DNA of 22,342 bases from positions 1 to 22,342 of the IMG/VR virus record IMGVR_UViG_3300006921_000179; one strand, 5' to 3'. Position numbers and translations under genes: made by a program. The notes under the pieces were generated by a model, which did not search any database, was not told the DNA's origin, and saw only the letters and a program-made list of their open reading frames with translations. Of this stretch, positions 6,922 to 16,626 are shown in pieces; positions within the stretch are counted from its first letter, which is position 1, and the number at the start of each line of letters is the position of its first letter. The stretch comes from a virus.

Positions 6922-9900
6922 ATGGCTGACCCCGTAAAAAATCCGGATCCATTTGCAAAAACCCAAGGCATCGCCACCCTTCTAAAAGACCAAGGCGTTT
7001 TTGCGCCCACTGCGCTTACTCAAGCAGATATTCTCAAACAAAGACAACTTGTGTCCGGACTTCCCGGACTGGAGCCTACCGACTACTCTAAACAGTTGGA
7101 GGAATCCCAGAACATGGGAAAGTTGCAGCTTGCTCTTGCACTGGCCCAACGTGGTTTTGCGGCGGCGGGAGCGACACCCCAACGTGGCGAAGCGCCCATA
7201 AGCACCTTGTCTCGGGAGTTGTTTTCTCCACTTGCCGGTGACGCAGGCAAGGTTGCTAGCCAGATGATGCAACAGAGAAGTGCTTTAAAAGCGGCAGAAA
7301 AAGCGGACAAGGCACGGTTGTCGCAAGCTGCACTGACTATGACCCAACAACGTCTGGGTCAGGAAGACGCGGCAAGGGACAAACGGTTCTCGTTGGCTAA
7401 GTCTTTAACCGACCGGAATTACACCCCAACCAAAGGGCTACAACGCACGGTAAACGGTAAAACCAGTGATTTTTTGGGTTTTGTCTATACGGACAAGCTG
7501 ACAAATCTTCCGGCGTATGCTGCCGTTAAAGAAGACGGTACGCTGGAAGAAGTTCCTAGTGAACAGTTGAGTGAGTACCGCAAGCCCGCAGCAGTAACCG
7601 CGACCAAGGCCACCGGGGCAACAGTTATAGACCGCGTCACACGGTTTCCAGTTCGTAACCCAGACGGGTCTATTAAAGAGTGGAGGTTTGTCAATTTACG
7701 GCAACTTCGACAGATCATACCTACCCCAGGAGGCCCCACGTTAGAGTTTGGTGCCGAGCTTTATCCGCTTGGGTCAGAAAGACCCATGAAGATAAAAGTG
7801 TCAGACGGCAAGGGTGGGTTTACTCTTCGTAATCCCATGGAGGGTGTTGATTTTGTAAGCACGGACAAAGACAGTTACGACGCTCCTAAAGAAACAAAGT
7901 ACTACATTAAACCCAACCTTAACGACGCGGACTTTGCCGCTGCCAGAAACCTTCTGGGCAGCAAAGATTTAGAACGCGGCGAAGGCATTGTAAGGTGGAA
8001 TTTTAGACACAAGGTAGATCCGGAACTGTCTAAAAATTGGTTTGATGTAAAAGGGGGTGCCGCAAACCTTACTCCCGCCCAAGCCAACAAGTATCTTCAA
8101 ACAGAGAAGCCCAACATTGAAGACCCCTTTCCAGAAGGAGGCAAGCCTTTCGGGACAACCATAAAAGAACTCACGGTAGTTGAGGACGGCAAGCAAAAGA
8201 CTATCCAAGCTGTTCTGATGCAGACGGCTCCAGGTAAGTTCCGGTGGAAAGAAGCCGGAGAAGGCGGGCAATTTGTAGACGAACGATATCAAGGCGAGCT
8301 TTGGGGAACCATAACCGACGATAAGGTATATCAGAGCTTACGCCCTGTATTAGACCAAGCATTTAAATCTGCGGTGGGTCTGAGGACTAACCTTGAGTCA
8401 GACGTTTTAACGCGACTTGGAGGGCAGGTTTTAACGCAAGCCGACCTTAAAAGACTCGCTCCGTTAAAAGAAGATGAGCGCACCGACGCTCTTAACGACA
8501 TAATTAACGCTCGCATCCGGAAGCTTACGGGAGAGACCCCTGAAACTGTGACTACCGTGCCGAGCGAAGTTCTTCAGTTAGACCCCCGCGTCAAGGCCAT
8601 GGCTACCGTGCCGGAAGGTTCTACTAGTCTTACTCGTTCAGTTGTTGATCCGCGCATACTTCAACCGTGGACACGGGGCGGCGAAAACATACAGCTTGGC
8701 ACCGGTAGCCATCCCGGTTTTACCCAATCCGTTTCTTCCGGGGATGTTCTGGAATCCCGCAGGAATTTCCCTGCAATAAAGCAAGCCTTTGAGCAAATTT
8801 ACGGGGGTGCGCGGAACATTGGGGATGCGGAAGAACGGATCCTTCTCTTTAGCGGTTTGTGGAAGAATCTTCCCGGAGTGGCTGAAAGACAGGGCGCAAG
8901 AACACTAAGTGACAGTCAGTTCCGAACCGCCTTTGACAAAGCCACTGCTCAGTATAACGAAGTGGCAAAAGAGTTTAAGCCCGCCGCAGAAATAAACATT
9001 GGCAAAGGAGCACAGGCTAAAAACCTTCAGGGTGCTTTAGATGATGATCTGGACGCTCTCCGCGACAATGTAATTATGCTTCGTTTCAAAGATCAGGGCG
9101 GTGCTTGGTTCGCTGACGGTACTTGGATTGCCGAACTTCGCGGTGGTGGCCTTGGTGAACTTGTCGAAGCGTGGTCTGGCACGGACGGCAAAGAACGGGC
9201 AATGCCCAGCGACAAGTGGGATGACATAGCAAAGCCAGACAACCAGTTGAACGCCGCCGACTTAGAACTGAAACGACGGGCCTTTGCGTTTTTAAAAGAA
9301 AAATCTGCTTCTCAAGGCAAAAAAGGGGAGTCAATAGGTCTTACTGAATTTGAGAGAGCCGCAGAGTATCTTGGTGCATTAAGCAGGTACAAGGTTCGTG
9401 CGTTCTCCATGATTCAGGACTCACGGCCCTCGGACAAAGACATCGAAATTTTGCTGGCTGCTTTCGTTGGAAACAGAGATTCGGATACGACGACTTTTGC
9501 AAAACTACATGAATTGCAGAACCGCCACGTTAACAGTCTTAACAGAAGCGTTAACCGGGGTGTTTCTGTAAAAGCTGTTTTTGATCCTGTGTTCTTAGCT
9601 GATTTGGATCACACATCTCGGGCTCTGCAAAGGTCTTCGGTTCGCGACGTAGATCCCAGACGAGGGGGACGCGCAGAAGAATCTGCTAAACTGTTCCGTA
9701 GAAGCTCTGGTACAATTCAACGTGCAGCGGAGGCTGCGTCCGGAAGAATTATTCCCGGATACCGGGGTGGTGCTATCTCCCCAATGTCAGGAAACGTGGA
9801 CGAAGAATCTACGGCAAATCTTTACCGCAGAGTAGTATCCGCCGCTCAAGAAGCGTATCCTGACAAAACACCTCAAGAGGCCGTAACCGAATTTGTGCGG

Positions 9901-9999
9901 CAAGGCTTACACCTGACGCGCTTCCTTGGTGTGTATGGAACATCTCGGACGGCTACTCCGGCGGTTCAAGAAAGCGACGGCAGCTTTACAATTCGGTAG
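6922..9999 (+). CDS. Large internal virion protein (1025 aa), function unassigned
   Basis: The start is ATG 6922 with a good AGGAG seven bases upstream. The N-terminal ~170 residues are helical with heptad character (LQLALALAQRGFAAAG, then ALKAAEKADKARLSQAALTM) and end in a lysine-rich linker. The remainder is mostly soluble mixed alpha/beta without recognisable catalytic motifs. I saw no transglycosylase ExxxS pair, protease triad or membrane helix. Size, position before an even larger protein, and the run of neighbouring virion genes fit a podovirus ejection core protein of the T7 gp15/gp16 kind. That is inference from order, not homology. The stop is six bases before the next ATG, so translation of the two giants is linked. 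An alternative reading as a tape-measure protein is less likely because the neighbours look like podovirus genes. Confidence 0.6.
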   Translation: MADPVKNPDPFAKTQGIATLLKDQGVFAPTALTQADILKQRQLVSGLPGLEPTDYSKQLEESQNMGKLQLALALAQRGFAAAGATPQRGEAPISTLSRELFSPLAGDAGKVASQMMQQRSALKAAEKADKARLSQAALTMTQQRLGQEDAARDKRFSLAKSLTDRNYTPTKGLQRTVNGKTSDFLGFVYTDKLTNLPAYAAVKEDGTLEEVPSEQLSEYRKPAAVTATKATGATVIDRVTRFPVRNPDGSIKEWRFVNLRQLRQIIPTPGGPTLEFGAELYPLGSERPMKIKVSDGKGGFTLRNPMEGVDFVSTDKDSYDAPKETKYYIKPNLNDADFAAARNLLGSKDLERGEGIVRWNFRHKVDPELSKNWFDVKGGAANLTPAQANKYLQTEKPNIEDPFPEGGKPFGTTIKELTVVEDGKQKTIQAVLMQTAPGKFRWKEAGEGGQFVDERYQGELWGTITDDKVYQSLRPVLDQAFKSAVGLRTNLESDVLTRLGGQVLTQADLKRLAPLKEDERTDALNDIINARIRKLTGETPETVTTVPSEVLQLDPRVKAMATVPEGSTSLTRSVVDPRILQPWTRGGENIQLGTGSHPGFTQSVSSGDVLESRRNFPAIKQAFEQIYGGARNIGDAEERILLFSGLWKNLPGVAERQGARTLSDSQFRTAFDKATAQYNEVAKEFKPAAEINIGKGAQAKNLQGALDDDLDALRDNVIMLRFKDQGGAWFADGTWIAELRGGGLGELVEAWSGTDGKERAMPSDKWDDIAKPDNQLNAADLELKRRAFAFLKEKSASQGKKGESIGLTEFERAAEYLGALSRYKVRAFSMIQDSRPSDKDIEILLAAFVGNRDSDTTTFAKLHELQNRHVNSLNRSVNRGVSVKAVFDPVFLADLDHTSRALQRSSVRDVDPRRGGRAEESAKLFRRSSGTIQRAAEAASGRIIPGYRGGAISPMSGNVDEESTANLYRRVVSAAQEAYPDKTPQEAVTEFVRQGLHLTRFLGVYGTSRTATPAVQESDGSFTIR

Positions 10000-10005
10000 G
10001 AAAAG

Positions 10006-13000
10006 ATGGCAACTTTACAGCAACAGGTGTTTGAGCAGGTCATAAAAGACCCACGGTCTAGGAAAACAAACGTTCCTCAATCGGATCGTACCTTTTTTGA
10101 AATGCTTACTGACCCGAGCGTAGGGGATATTATAAAACAGGATGTTGTAGATTCTTTTAACAGAACCTACGTAAAAGCACCCCCTACCACGGGGCAAGAA
10201 ATCCGCGCACTTCCCACGGACGACCCACGTTACGTTCCGCCGGAAGCTCCGGCAGGCGGGTTACAAGCGGGAGAAACTGTCAACCCAGACGGTTCTATAA
10301 ATTACAGTCCTCTTTTAGAACAATCACAAAGACAGCAACTGACAATTAACCTCGGCTCCTTAGTTGGCGGCAAAATGACGGCGGAGGGGTCTTTTCTTCC
10401 CGGACCACCAAGACCGGGGTCCCCTACGTTTACGTTTAACTTGCCTGAAGGAATGCGTCCGGAAGAAATAACAGCGGATGTCTTCGACAAGATTATAAAA
10501 GTTGTACGGGCCAAGGCACCTGATGAATACCAAGCGGCTAAAGAGTACGAATCGGCATTTGTTAGTGGAACCAAGGCAGCGTCCAGAGAAGCGATACTTG
10601 GGATACCGTCCCTCGCGGATCTTCCAAGTCTTGGTATTCGTGCCCTCGACTATGTGGTTAGTCCGATTGGCACCAACACTCTTTCTCAAGATATCACGCA
10701 GGGTCTTCGCAAAGCTTTTGGTCTTAGCGACACACGGCCTACGGGGGGAAGCCCTTACCAAGATGATTCTCCGCGTTTACTGGAAGCTTTCGGGCTTTAT
10801 GCAACCGAATACCCCAACGCTCTATACCAAGGATCCGTTGTTATCGACCCAAGTCGAGAACTCATGCCTGTCCATGCCGCGACGGGTAAGCTTCTTGATG
10901 AGGTTTTAGGAAACCTTGGTGTTCCTAAACTTTTGACGCCACAACAAGAAACAGAGGCTCAAAAAACAGCCTCGTTTTTTGGCGGTATTTTTGGGGGAAG
11001 CTTGTCCGTTAGCGGTGCTGTTCGTCTGGGTGCGAAAGCCGCTGTAAAAGGATTGACCGTGGAGGACTTGCAAGATGCAACAACTCTAAACAGGTTTTTG
11101 TATTCTGTCGCAAACTCTCCCGGCGCGACTTTTGCGGCGGGAAAGAAAACGCGGAGAAAGTTTACCATACCGGGAACCCCTCTTTTTATGGGAAAAGACT
11201 TGGGCATGGCAGGGGCGTCCGGGACCGCCATGTACCTTACTCCAGATGAATGGGGACCCAACGGAAAAATAATGATGGGGTTAACTGCACCATTGGCTCT
11301 GTCTCAAGTGAAACGTGCCGTGACCGCTGCGACCAAAGGCCAGGGTCTTCCCATTATCAGTGGATTACTGGAGCCGTTCGATCCGGAAGGACAAGCGAGA
11401 CTGGCTGCTCGCTATGTTGCATCCATACCCGGTATAAAAGGAAACGAACCTCTTGTCGTAAAACTACTGACCGATTTAGAGAACGTTCCGACAAGGCCCG
11501 GACAAGATACCCTTGTTTCTACCCCCGCATATTTCAGCACTGTTTCCGATGAGATAGGACAAGCCGCGAAAGCTTGGAGTGACCTACGCAGCCAAGGTGT
11601 TTCGGATGCCGACGCTGTAGCACAACTCTCGCAAAATGCTGTGTACGGTAAATACGTTAACGGGGAAGTGCCTGTTTTTGGGACAAAAGCTCCTTCTATA
11701 GAAGCTTTAAATCAGACTGGAGCCGCTCTTAAAGTAGTTTCGGACAATATGTATGGAGCAATGGCTTGGCTTCAAACAGGGTCGCCGATTAAGAACGAGG
11801 TACTGAGATCTGCCGGGGACCGTTTAAAAGTTGCCGAGCAAGTCTTTAGGGATTTATCTAGAAACTTTGACGCGGATCCCGGCGCAGCGTCGGCTTACGT
11901 GCAAGATTCTGTTCGGAGACTGACGGAGCTTGCTGATGATGCGTTAGCTACTCACGCAACCGACGCGCTTCTTTACAATCAACTAAAGGCAATGATTGAG
12001 AACCCCGAGGCTCTTGCTCGCGGACAAATTGCAACTGCCGAACGTGCAATAGAAGGTGTTCAAAATGCGTTTAGAGAAGCGCGTGAAATTGAAACTGCAT
12101 TGTGGACCAACATTGGCGCAACCGAGATAGATATAGCTTCCCAGAACATGGCTTTGATTGGGGATAAAGCAGCCGAAATAATCCTGTCTACTCCTGTCGC
12201 ACAAAGGAACCAGATACCGTCTATTCTTTTTCAAATATCTGGTAAAAACCGTCTTCTCTCTGACGAAGCTTTAGAAGCTATGGCAAAAGCTGCCGGAGCT
12301 TCGACAGAAACACCCGTTGCAATCCGCAACGCTCGTGCAAAAATAGCTGAGTTGCAAGCTAGGAAAGTAGAAATAGAAGCTCGTCCGTACCAGGATCCCG
12401 CTCTCGCAAAGGCCCAGGCTAAACTTTCTAAGCTAGAGGCGGAACTTGCAGCAATACCGGATGGTCGCACAATCGAAGACGCCTCCGTTATCGGTAGAAT
12501 GAACCGCAAGCAAGTGGAAATAGCCGGTCAGCGACAGGTTGTTGACGATTTGTCTGGGGACGCAGTCAATCCCGCACTTACCAAGGTCAACGACGACCTC
12601 GTTGGGCAGCAGGCTAAACTTAAATCCCTTGAAGATGAAATAGTTCCTCAAACGGCTGCGGGGGATGAAGCAGTAACAATGGGTCCAAACGGCATCCTCG
12701 ACAACGTCAATACGTTAGACGAAGTTCTTGCAACACGCGGAGCCTTGTTAGACGCAGCAGCACGTCTGGGTTCCAGAACCGGGGGCAAAAACTCGGCTCG
12801 AATAGCAAACGAGGCCCAATCCTACATTATTGATGACTGGCTTCAAAACCCCGAAATTTTTGGCGTTGCAGGAAAAACAGAAGCCTATGACGCGGCGCGG
12901 ATATTCAGCGGAGAATTAAATACAAAATACACCCGTGGTCCTATAGCAGACTATTTGTTAAATGCAGCAGACCGTGGAGATAAGGTTAACCATAACCAGT

Positions 13001-14688
13001 TCCTTGCAAAAATTATCAAAGATAATGAAGTCGGTGCCGGAAGAGTGCCCTCGGGGAGTTTGGATGCGTTTGACGCAGGTCTTGTAGAAGCAAAAGCTCC
13101 CTACCTAATCCGCAAAGATGACGGAACTATTTCCGTTGATCCTGACGCTTCACTGACTCCCGGCCTTGAAGGTGTTACATGGGAAAGCATACGAACTGGG
13201 GGGGACGACCTTTTTTCTCCAACTTTATCAAGTCAACTTTTGCGAGAAGAGGTTTTAAACCAACTGGCGCTAATAGCTTTTGATGCAGCCGGAGTTCTCC
13301 AACCCCAAAAAGTCCAAAGAGCAGTTCGTTCTTGGGCATTGCCGATTGCAAAAATTGAAGAATCCTATCCGGGTTTTGGAAAAGAAATACAGGACTTAGC
13401 CGTCTCAGGAGAGCAATTAGCTGTTCGTAACAAAGTGTTGCACGACCCTTCAAGAAGCACCATAGACAAGGCGCTCGCAACACAGAACTTGGATGATCTA
13501 GCATCTGTTAGGGACGCTGGGGGTATTGTACGAAAAATCCAAGCCGACAGATCTAGTGCTTCTATTTTCCTAGACAAAGACCCCAACGTTGTGGCGGCAA
13601 CACTTTTAGCTGATCCCGCAAATTTTGAAACAAACGTCGCGGCAACACTTAGGATACTCGACACAGACGACACCGGGGCCGCTAGAGCCGGTTTCCAAAG
13701 GTCTTTCTTTGACGAGATGCTAAAACAAACTCTATCCGACCCTTCGACCGCTGGGCGGATGCCTGGGGAAGCTGTTCTAGACCCCTCTCGGATAAATCAG
13801 TTGTTAACGGAAAACGAAACTGCTTTACGTCAGATTTTCTCTGATCGTGTAGGACCTCCAGGTTCAAACATGACGAGCTACGACATGCTCAAGATATTTA
13901 ACGACGAAGTATCTTTGGGCATGGCAGAACGAGCAGGAAAAGCCGCAGGAGCAGCCTCGGAGCCTGTAAAATTAACCTTCCGGGGTGGGGAAGCAATTAG
14001 AAACGTTGGTCGCGTCGTAGGTGTTAAACTTGCCTCGGTAACAGGTGGTCCTGCCCTCGTGATGGCCGGGACCGGCGGAAGATTGGCGGGAAGGATATTT
14101 GAGTCTGGTGGAAACCAAGCCATATATTCATTAGTTGCGGATGCCCTTGCAGATCCGTCGCTAGCCAAACTTCTTCTTACGGAAACAGCAACCCTCAATA
14201 AAAAGGGTAGGTTTGTCTTCGACAAGAGACTGACTGAAGCTTTACGGCCCTACCAGTTCATGGCCGGTCCTCCGACACAGGTCATACGTGAGGGCGTCGA
14301 GGAGCAGAAAGAAATAGACCGTATCGAACGTGAGGGTGGTCAAACTGTAATAGAGTTTGACCCAGAACAAGAACTTTACCAGAGGCGCGGAGTGGGCGAC
14401 CAGTCCTCCGTGCAGCCCGTCGCGCCACCTACGCGCCGAGTTGCCTCTGCCATGCCGCCGCCAAGGGCTCCTGCATCAGGCTCCATACTTAGTCAGAGCA
14501 GTCCTGTCGCGTCACGGCCCACGGGCCAAACGTCAGAGCAAACGCTGGCTGGTCTAAGCCAGTTGGGTATGCCCCTCTTCGCCGCGCACGGCGGCTACAT
14601 AACCGGCGGTGCGGGAAGCGGTGTAGGCCGCATAGAACAATCCGGTATTATGTCGGTCAAGCGCAAACCAAGGCAGCTAGTCGGATGA
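10006..14688 (+). CDS. Giant internal virion / DNA-ejection protein (1560 aa)
   Basis: This is the longest gene in the window, with ATG 10006 preceded by TAGGAAA. The first ~110 residues include a Pro/Gly-rich linker. Hydrophobic Gly-rich patches lie near residues 322-340 (FFGGIFGGSLSVSG) and 1339-1367 (GVKLASVTGGPALVMAGTGG); these could be membrane-contacting. Residues about 768-880 are a strong predicted coiled coil (KIAELQARKVEIEAR, then AKLSKLEAELAAI). The C-terminus has a Pro-rich linker (about 1470-1500), then FAAHGGYITGG and a basic end (VKRKPRQLVG). The combination of great length, coiled coil and amphiphilic patches resembles large podovirus ejection proteins. No enzymatic domain is visible. 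The stop overlaps the endolysin start by four bases (ATGA). Confidence 0.6.
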   Translation: MATLQQQVFEQVIKDPRSRKTNVPQSDRTFFEMLTDPSVGDIIKQDVVDSFNRTYVKAPPTTGQEIRALPTDDPRYVPPEAPAGGLQAGETVNPDGSINYSPLLEQSQRQQLTINLGSLVGGKMTAEGSFLPGPPRPGSPTFTFNLPEGMRPEEITADVFDKIIKVVRAKAPDEYQAAKEYESAFVSGTKAASREAILGIPSLADLPSLGIRALDYVVSPIGTNTLSQDITQGLRKAFGLSDTRPTGGSPYQDDSPRLLEAFGLYATEYPNALYQGSVVIDPSRELMPVHAATGKLLDEVLGNLGVPKLLTPQQETEAQKTASFFGGIFGGSLSVSGAVRLGAKAAVKGLTVEDLQDATTLNRFLYSVANSPGATFAAGKKTRRKFTIPGTPLFMGKDLGMAGASGTAMYLTPDEWGPNGKIMMGLTAPLALSQVKRAVTAATKGQGLPIISGLLEPFDPEGQARLAARYVASIPGIKGNEPLVVKLLTDLENVPTRPGQDTLVSTPAYFSTVSDEIGQAAKAWSDLRSQGVSDADAVAQLSQNAVYGKYVNGEVPVFGTKAPSIEALNQTGAALKVVSDNMYGAMAWLQTGSPIKNEVLRSAGDRLKVAEQVFRDLSRNFDADPGAASAYVQDSVRRLTELADDALATHATDALLYNQLKAMIENPEALARGQIATAERAIEGVQNAFREAREIETALWTNIGATEIDIASQNMALIGDKAAEIILSTPVAQRNQIPSILFQISGKNRLLSDEALEAMAKAAGASTETPVAIRNARAKIAELQARKVEIEARPYQDPALAKAQAKLSKLEAELAAIPDGRTIEDASVIGRMNRKQVEIAGQRQVVDDLSGDAVNPALTKVNDDLVGQQAKLKSLEDEIVPQTAAGDEAVTMGPNGILDNVNTLDEVLATRGALLDAAARLGSRTGGKNSARIANEAQSYIIDDWLQNPEIFGVAGKTEAYDAARIFSGELNTKYTRGPIADYLLNAADRGDKVNHNQFLAKIIKDNEVGAGRVPSGSLDAFDAGLVEAKAPYLIRKDDGTISVDPDASLTPGLEGVTWESIRTGGDDLFSPTLSSQLLREEVLNQLALIAFDAAGVLQPQKVQRAVRSWALPIAKIEESYPGFGKEIQDLAVSGEQLAVRNKVLHDPSRSTIDKALATQNLDDLASVRDAGGIVRKIQADRSSASIFLDKDPNVVAATLLADPANFETNVAATLRILDTDDTGAARAGFQRSFFDEMLKQTLSDPSTAGRMPGEAVLDPSRINQLLTENETALRQIFSDRVGPPGSNMTSYDMLKIFNDEVSLGMAERAGKAAGAASEPVKLTFRGGEAIRNVGRVVGVKLASVTGGPALVMAGTGGRLAGRIFESGGNQAIYSLVADALADPSLAKLLLTETATLNKKGRFVFDKRLTEALRPYQFMAGPPTQVIREGVEEQKEIDRIEREGGQTVIEFDPEQELYQRRGVGDQSSVQPVAPPTRRVASAMPPPRAPASGSILSQSSPVASRPTGQTSEQTLAGLSQLGMPLFAAHGGYITGGAGSGVGRIEQSGIMSVKRKPRQLVG

Positions 14689-15134
14689 TGCTATCTACAC
14701 ACTTTTCTCTAAGCGAGCTTACAAAGTCTGAGACGGCCACTCGCAAGGGTATCGACAACACGCCCAACGGCACTGAAATTGAGAACCTGATTATCCTTTG
14801 CAGCGAGATACTGGAACCCGTCCGGGAGCACTATGGCGTACCGTTTGTGCCCAATAGCGGTTACAGGGGTCTGGATCTAAACCGGGCGATTGGTTCTTCG
14901 GACAAGTCTCAACACGTTACGGGCAATGCCGTAGACTTTGAAGTTCCGGGGTTCGACAACAAGGAGGTCGCGCTCTGGGTTATGGAGAACTGCGACTTCG
15001 ACCAGCTAATCCTGGAGTTCTACAAGGAGGGGGAGCCCACTAGCGGCTGGGTGCATTGCAGCTACGACGCATCCAAGACACACCGCAAATCGGCTCGCAT
15101 CTTTGACGGTCGTACTTGGACAGCGTTAGGCTAG
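14685..15134 (+). CDS. Endolysin: zinc D-Ala-D-Ala carboxypeptidase-like peptidase M15
   Basis: This 149-aa protein has the layout of the peptidase M15 (M15_3/DUF882-type) family, which cleaves peptide cross-links of peptidoglycan. The visible hallmarks are NSGYRGLDLNRAIG (57-70), SQHVTGNAVDFE (76-87) supplying zinc ligands His77 and Asp84, and GWVHCSY (121-127) supplying the third ligand, His124. Glu111, in LILEFY, is a candidate catalytic acid. No signal peptide or cell-wall-binding domain is present, so a holin or similar factor would be needed for export; none is seen next to it. It is the last gene of the virion block. Two adjacent ATGs exist (14685 and 14688), and the first overlaps the previous stop. 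The gene's 3' end overlaps the 3' end of the oppositely oriented helicase by nine bases. Confidence 0.88.
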   Translation: MMLSTHFSLSELTKSETATRKGIDNTPNGTEIENLIILCSEILEPVREHYGVPFVPNSGYRGLDLNRAIGSSDKSQHVTGNAVDFEVPGFDNKEVALWVMENCDFDQLILEFYKEGEPTSGWVHCSYDASKTHRKSARIFDGRTWTALG

Positions 15135-16565
15135 CCAGTTCCTCGCGTCCTCTCCTAGTATTGTATCGGCAATCCTGATTTTGTTCCGCAGGGCGGTGAC
15201 GATCTTCTCGTCTATAGTCTTGGGCGAGATCAGGTCGATATAGGTTACCTTGTTCTCTTGACCGATGCGGTGCGCCCGGTCTTCGGACTGAAGCCGTAGC
15301 TCCAGATCATAGCTGTTGCTGTAGTAGACCACGGTGTTTGCAGCCGTAAGGGTCAGACCGTAACCGCCTGTTTTAGGATGCCCCACGATGAAACGTAACT
15401 CCGATTGCCGATCTTGGAATGTTTCCACGATCTGTTGGCGCTCAGAATCAGGGGTCTCACCGTGGAGCGTTGCGACCGCTTGTACGCTAAAGCGGTCACG
15501 CAGGGCCTCGGCAATTGAACGAATATCCTGCGTCCAGGTCGCCCATATAATCGCCTTACCCTGTATCTCCTCGCAGATGTCCATGAGTTCGGACTGACGG
15601 TTGGACTTCAGGGGATGAACTTCCCCGTCGTCATCCGTCAGGCTACCCAGACATATCTGCTGAAGACGCATTATCTGCGTCAATACGTTTTGCGTGGTGG
15701 ACAAGTCACCACTGTCCAACCGAGCTAGCGCCAGATTTTTCATCTGTACGTAAGCGTCGGATTGTTCTTTGGTTAGCTCTACCTCGCGCTTCATGTACAC
15801 CTTGTCGGGCAGGTCGAGGCAATCTTCCTTGCGAACCCGGAAGGAGTGGCCGTCCAGCGTTTCGGTCAGTTCGTCCAGCCTCTGGAAACCGAGTATCTGA
15901 TTGAAGGAGTGCGCTCCCATGCTCCGGCGCTGCACCACGGCGTAGCGGCCTTGGAACGCATAGTAGCTCTTAAAGCCAAGTATCTTGGGGCTTAAAAAGT
16001 CCATCTGACTAAAGAGGTCCATGGGCGACTTCGTGACCGGGGATCCCGTCAGGATGCGCCGCATTACCGCACCACGGCCCACGGTGCATATAGACTTGGT
16101 CCGCTTGGCCTGCCGGTTCTTGATAGTGGTTGATTCGTCCACTGCCATGAAGACCTTAAACTTCTTAACGAAGAAGTCCGCGACATCGACACCCTTCTTT
16201 GTACTAAACGCCTCTATGTTCATCAGCAAAAACTTCAGCTTGGAGCTAGGCTCTGCAAGGGTCTTCAGTTCCTCGCGCTTTGTTTTTGTCAGATTGGGCT
16301 TCCATAGAACGACCTCCCGGTCTATGCGTTCGGGAAGATGCGTATCTATTTCGCCTATCCAGTTGGCGATAACACCCTTGGGTGCTACGATGACCGCGAA
16401 GTCAACATTCTTTCCTTCGAAGTTATGCGCGATGGTGTCTATGCAAACTTTTGTTTTGCCAGTACCCATGTCCATCAGAAGTGCGAAGTTCTCCTGATCC
16501 GCGCTGCCGTTAAAGGCTTCGCGCTGGTGCTCGTAAGGTTCGGTCTTAAAATCGAATCGGGGCAT
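15126..16565 (-). CDS. SNF2-type SF2 helicase / translocase
   Basis: This 479-aa enzyme carries the full two-RecA-domain SF2/SNF2 motif set. YEHQ is near residue 11 (Q-like). MGTGKT at 33-38 is Walker A, and APKGVIANW at 61-69 is motif Ia. DEST at 143-146 is Walker B, where DEAH is usual in SNF2. LTGSPV at 172-177 is motif III, TGGYGLTLTAANTVVYY is motif V, and SEDRAHRIGQ at 427-436 is motif VI. It is compact, with no extra accessory domains. Such phage proteins are annotated as DNA helicases and may remodel protein-DNA complexes, displace DNA strands or assist replication. It is the only minus-strand gene, divergent from the replication operon and convergent on the endolysin. A candidate promoter lies directly upstream; the ribosome site (AGAGAAA) is weak. 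The family call is secure; the biological role is not. Confidence 0.9.
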   Translation of the reverse strand: MPRFDFKTEPYEHQREAFNGSADQENFALLMDMGTGKTKVCIDTIAHNFEGKNVDFAVIVAPKGVIANWIGEIDTHLPERIDREVVLWKPNLTKTKREELKTLAEPSSKLKFLLMNIEAFSTKKGVDVADFFVKKFKVFMAVDESTTIKNRQAKRTKSICTVGRGAVMRRILTGSPVTKSPMDLFSQMDFLSPKILGFKSYYAFQGRYAVVQRRSMGAHSFNQILGFQRLDELTETLDGHSFRVRKEDCLDLPDKVYMKREVELTKEQSDAYVQMKNLALARLDSGDLSTTQNVLTQIMRLQQICLGSLTDDDGEVHPLKSNRQSELMDICEEIQGKAIIWATWTQDIRSIAEALRDRFSVQAVATLHGETPDSERQQIVETFQDRQSELRFIVGHPKTGGYGLTLTAANTVVYYSNSYDLELRLQSEDRAHRIGQENKVTYIDLISPKTIDEKIVTALRNKIRIADTILGEDARNWLA

Positions 16566-16576
16566 TAAGATTTCTC

Positions 16577-16605
16577 TTGCATCAACCTGTAAATACCCAT
16601 ATAAG
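16577..16605 (+). promoter_or_regulatory. Candidate sigma70-like promoter for the replication operon
   Basis: On the plus strand TTGCAT (16577-16582, only 3/6 to the -35 consensus) is followed after 17 bases by TATAAG (16600-16605, 5/6 to the -10 consensus). Initiation near 16612 would leave a leader of about 45 bases before ATG 16657, which has a good AGGAG site. The weak -35 suggests an activator or a phage-modified polymerase could be involved. TATAGT at 16618 is another possible -10, but it has no fitting -35. Confidence 0.4.
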
Positions 16606-16608
16606 GGT
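16595..16608. promoter_or_regulatory. Inverted repeat ACCC-N6-GGGT, candidate operator
   Basis: A 14-bp inverted repeat, ACCC-ATATAA-GGGT, spans both predicted -10 boxes in the 91-bp region between the divergent helicase and replication genes. A dimeric HTH protein bound here would block both promoters. Two HTH proteins are encoded downstream in the plus-strand operon. The half-sites are short, so chance is possible. Confidence 0.3.
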
Positions 16609-16626
16609 TTCTGACGGTATAGTCAA
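16598..16626 (-). promoter_or_regulatory. Candidate sigma70-like promoter for the SNF2 helicase
   Basis: Read on the minus strand, TTGACT (plus-strand 16621-16626) is a 5/6 match to the -35 box. It is followed after exactly 17 bases by TATATG (16598-16603), a 4/6 match to the -10 box. Transcription would start near 16591, about 26 bases before the helicase ATG. Its -10 overlaps that of the opposing promoter. Judged by eye only. Confidence 0.45.

Noticed and set aside
15129-15136. GGCTAGCC palindrome at the convergent gene ends
   Set aside because: It has no loop and no T tract, and simply encodes the last codons of both genes; not a credible terminator.
16021-16497. 158-codon plus-strand open frame inside the SNF2 helicase region
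   Set aside because: The minus-strand frame has the full set of helicase motifs; the plus-strand product is a shadow with no recognisable features.
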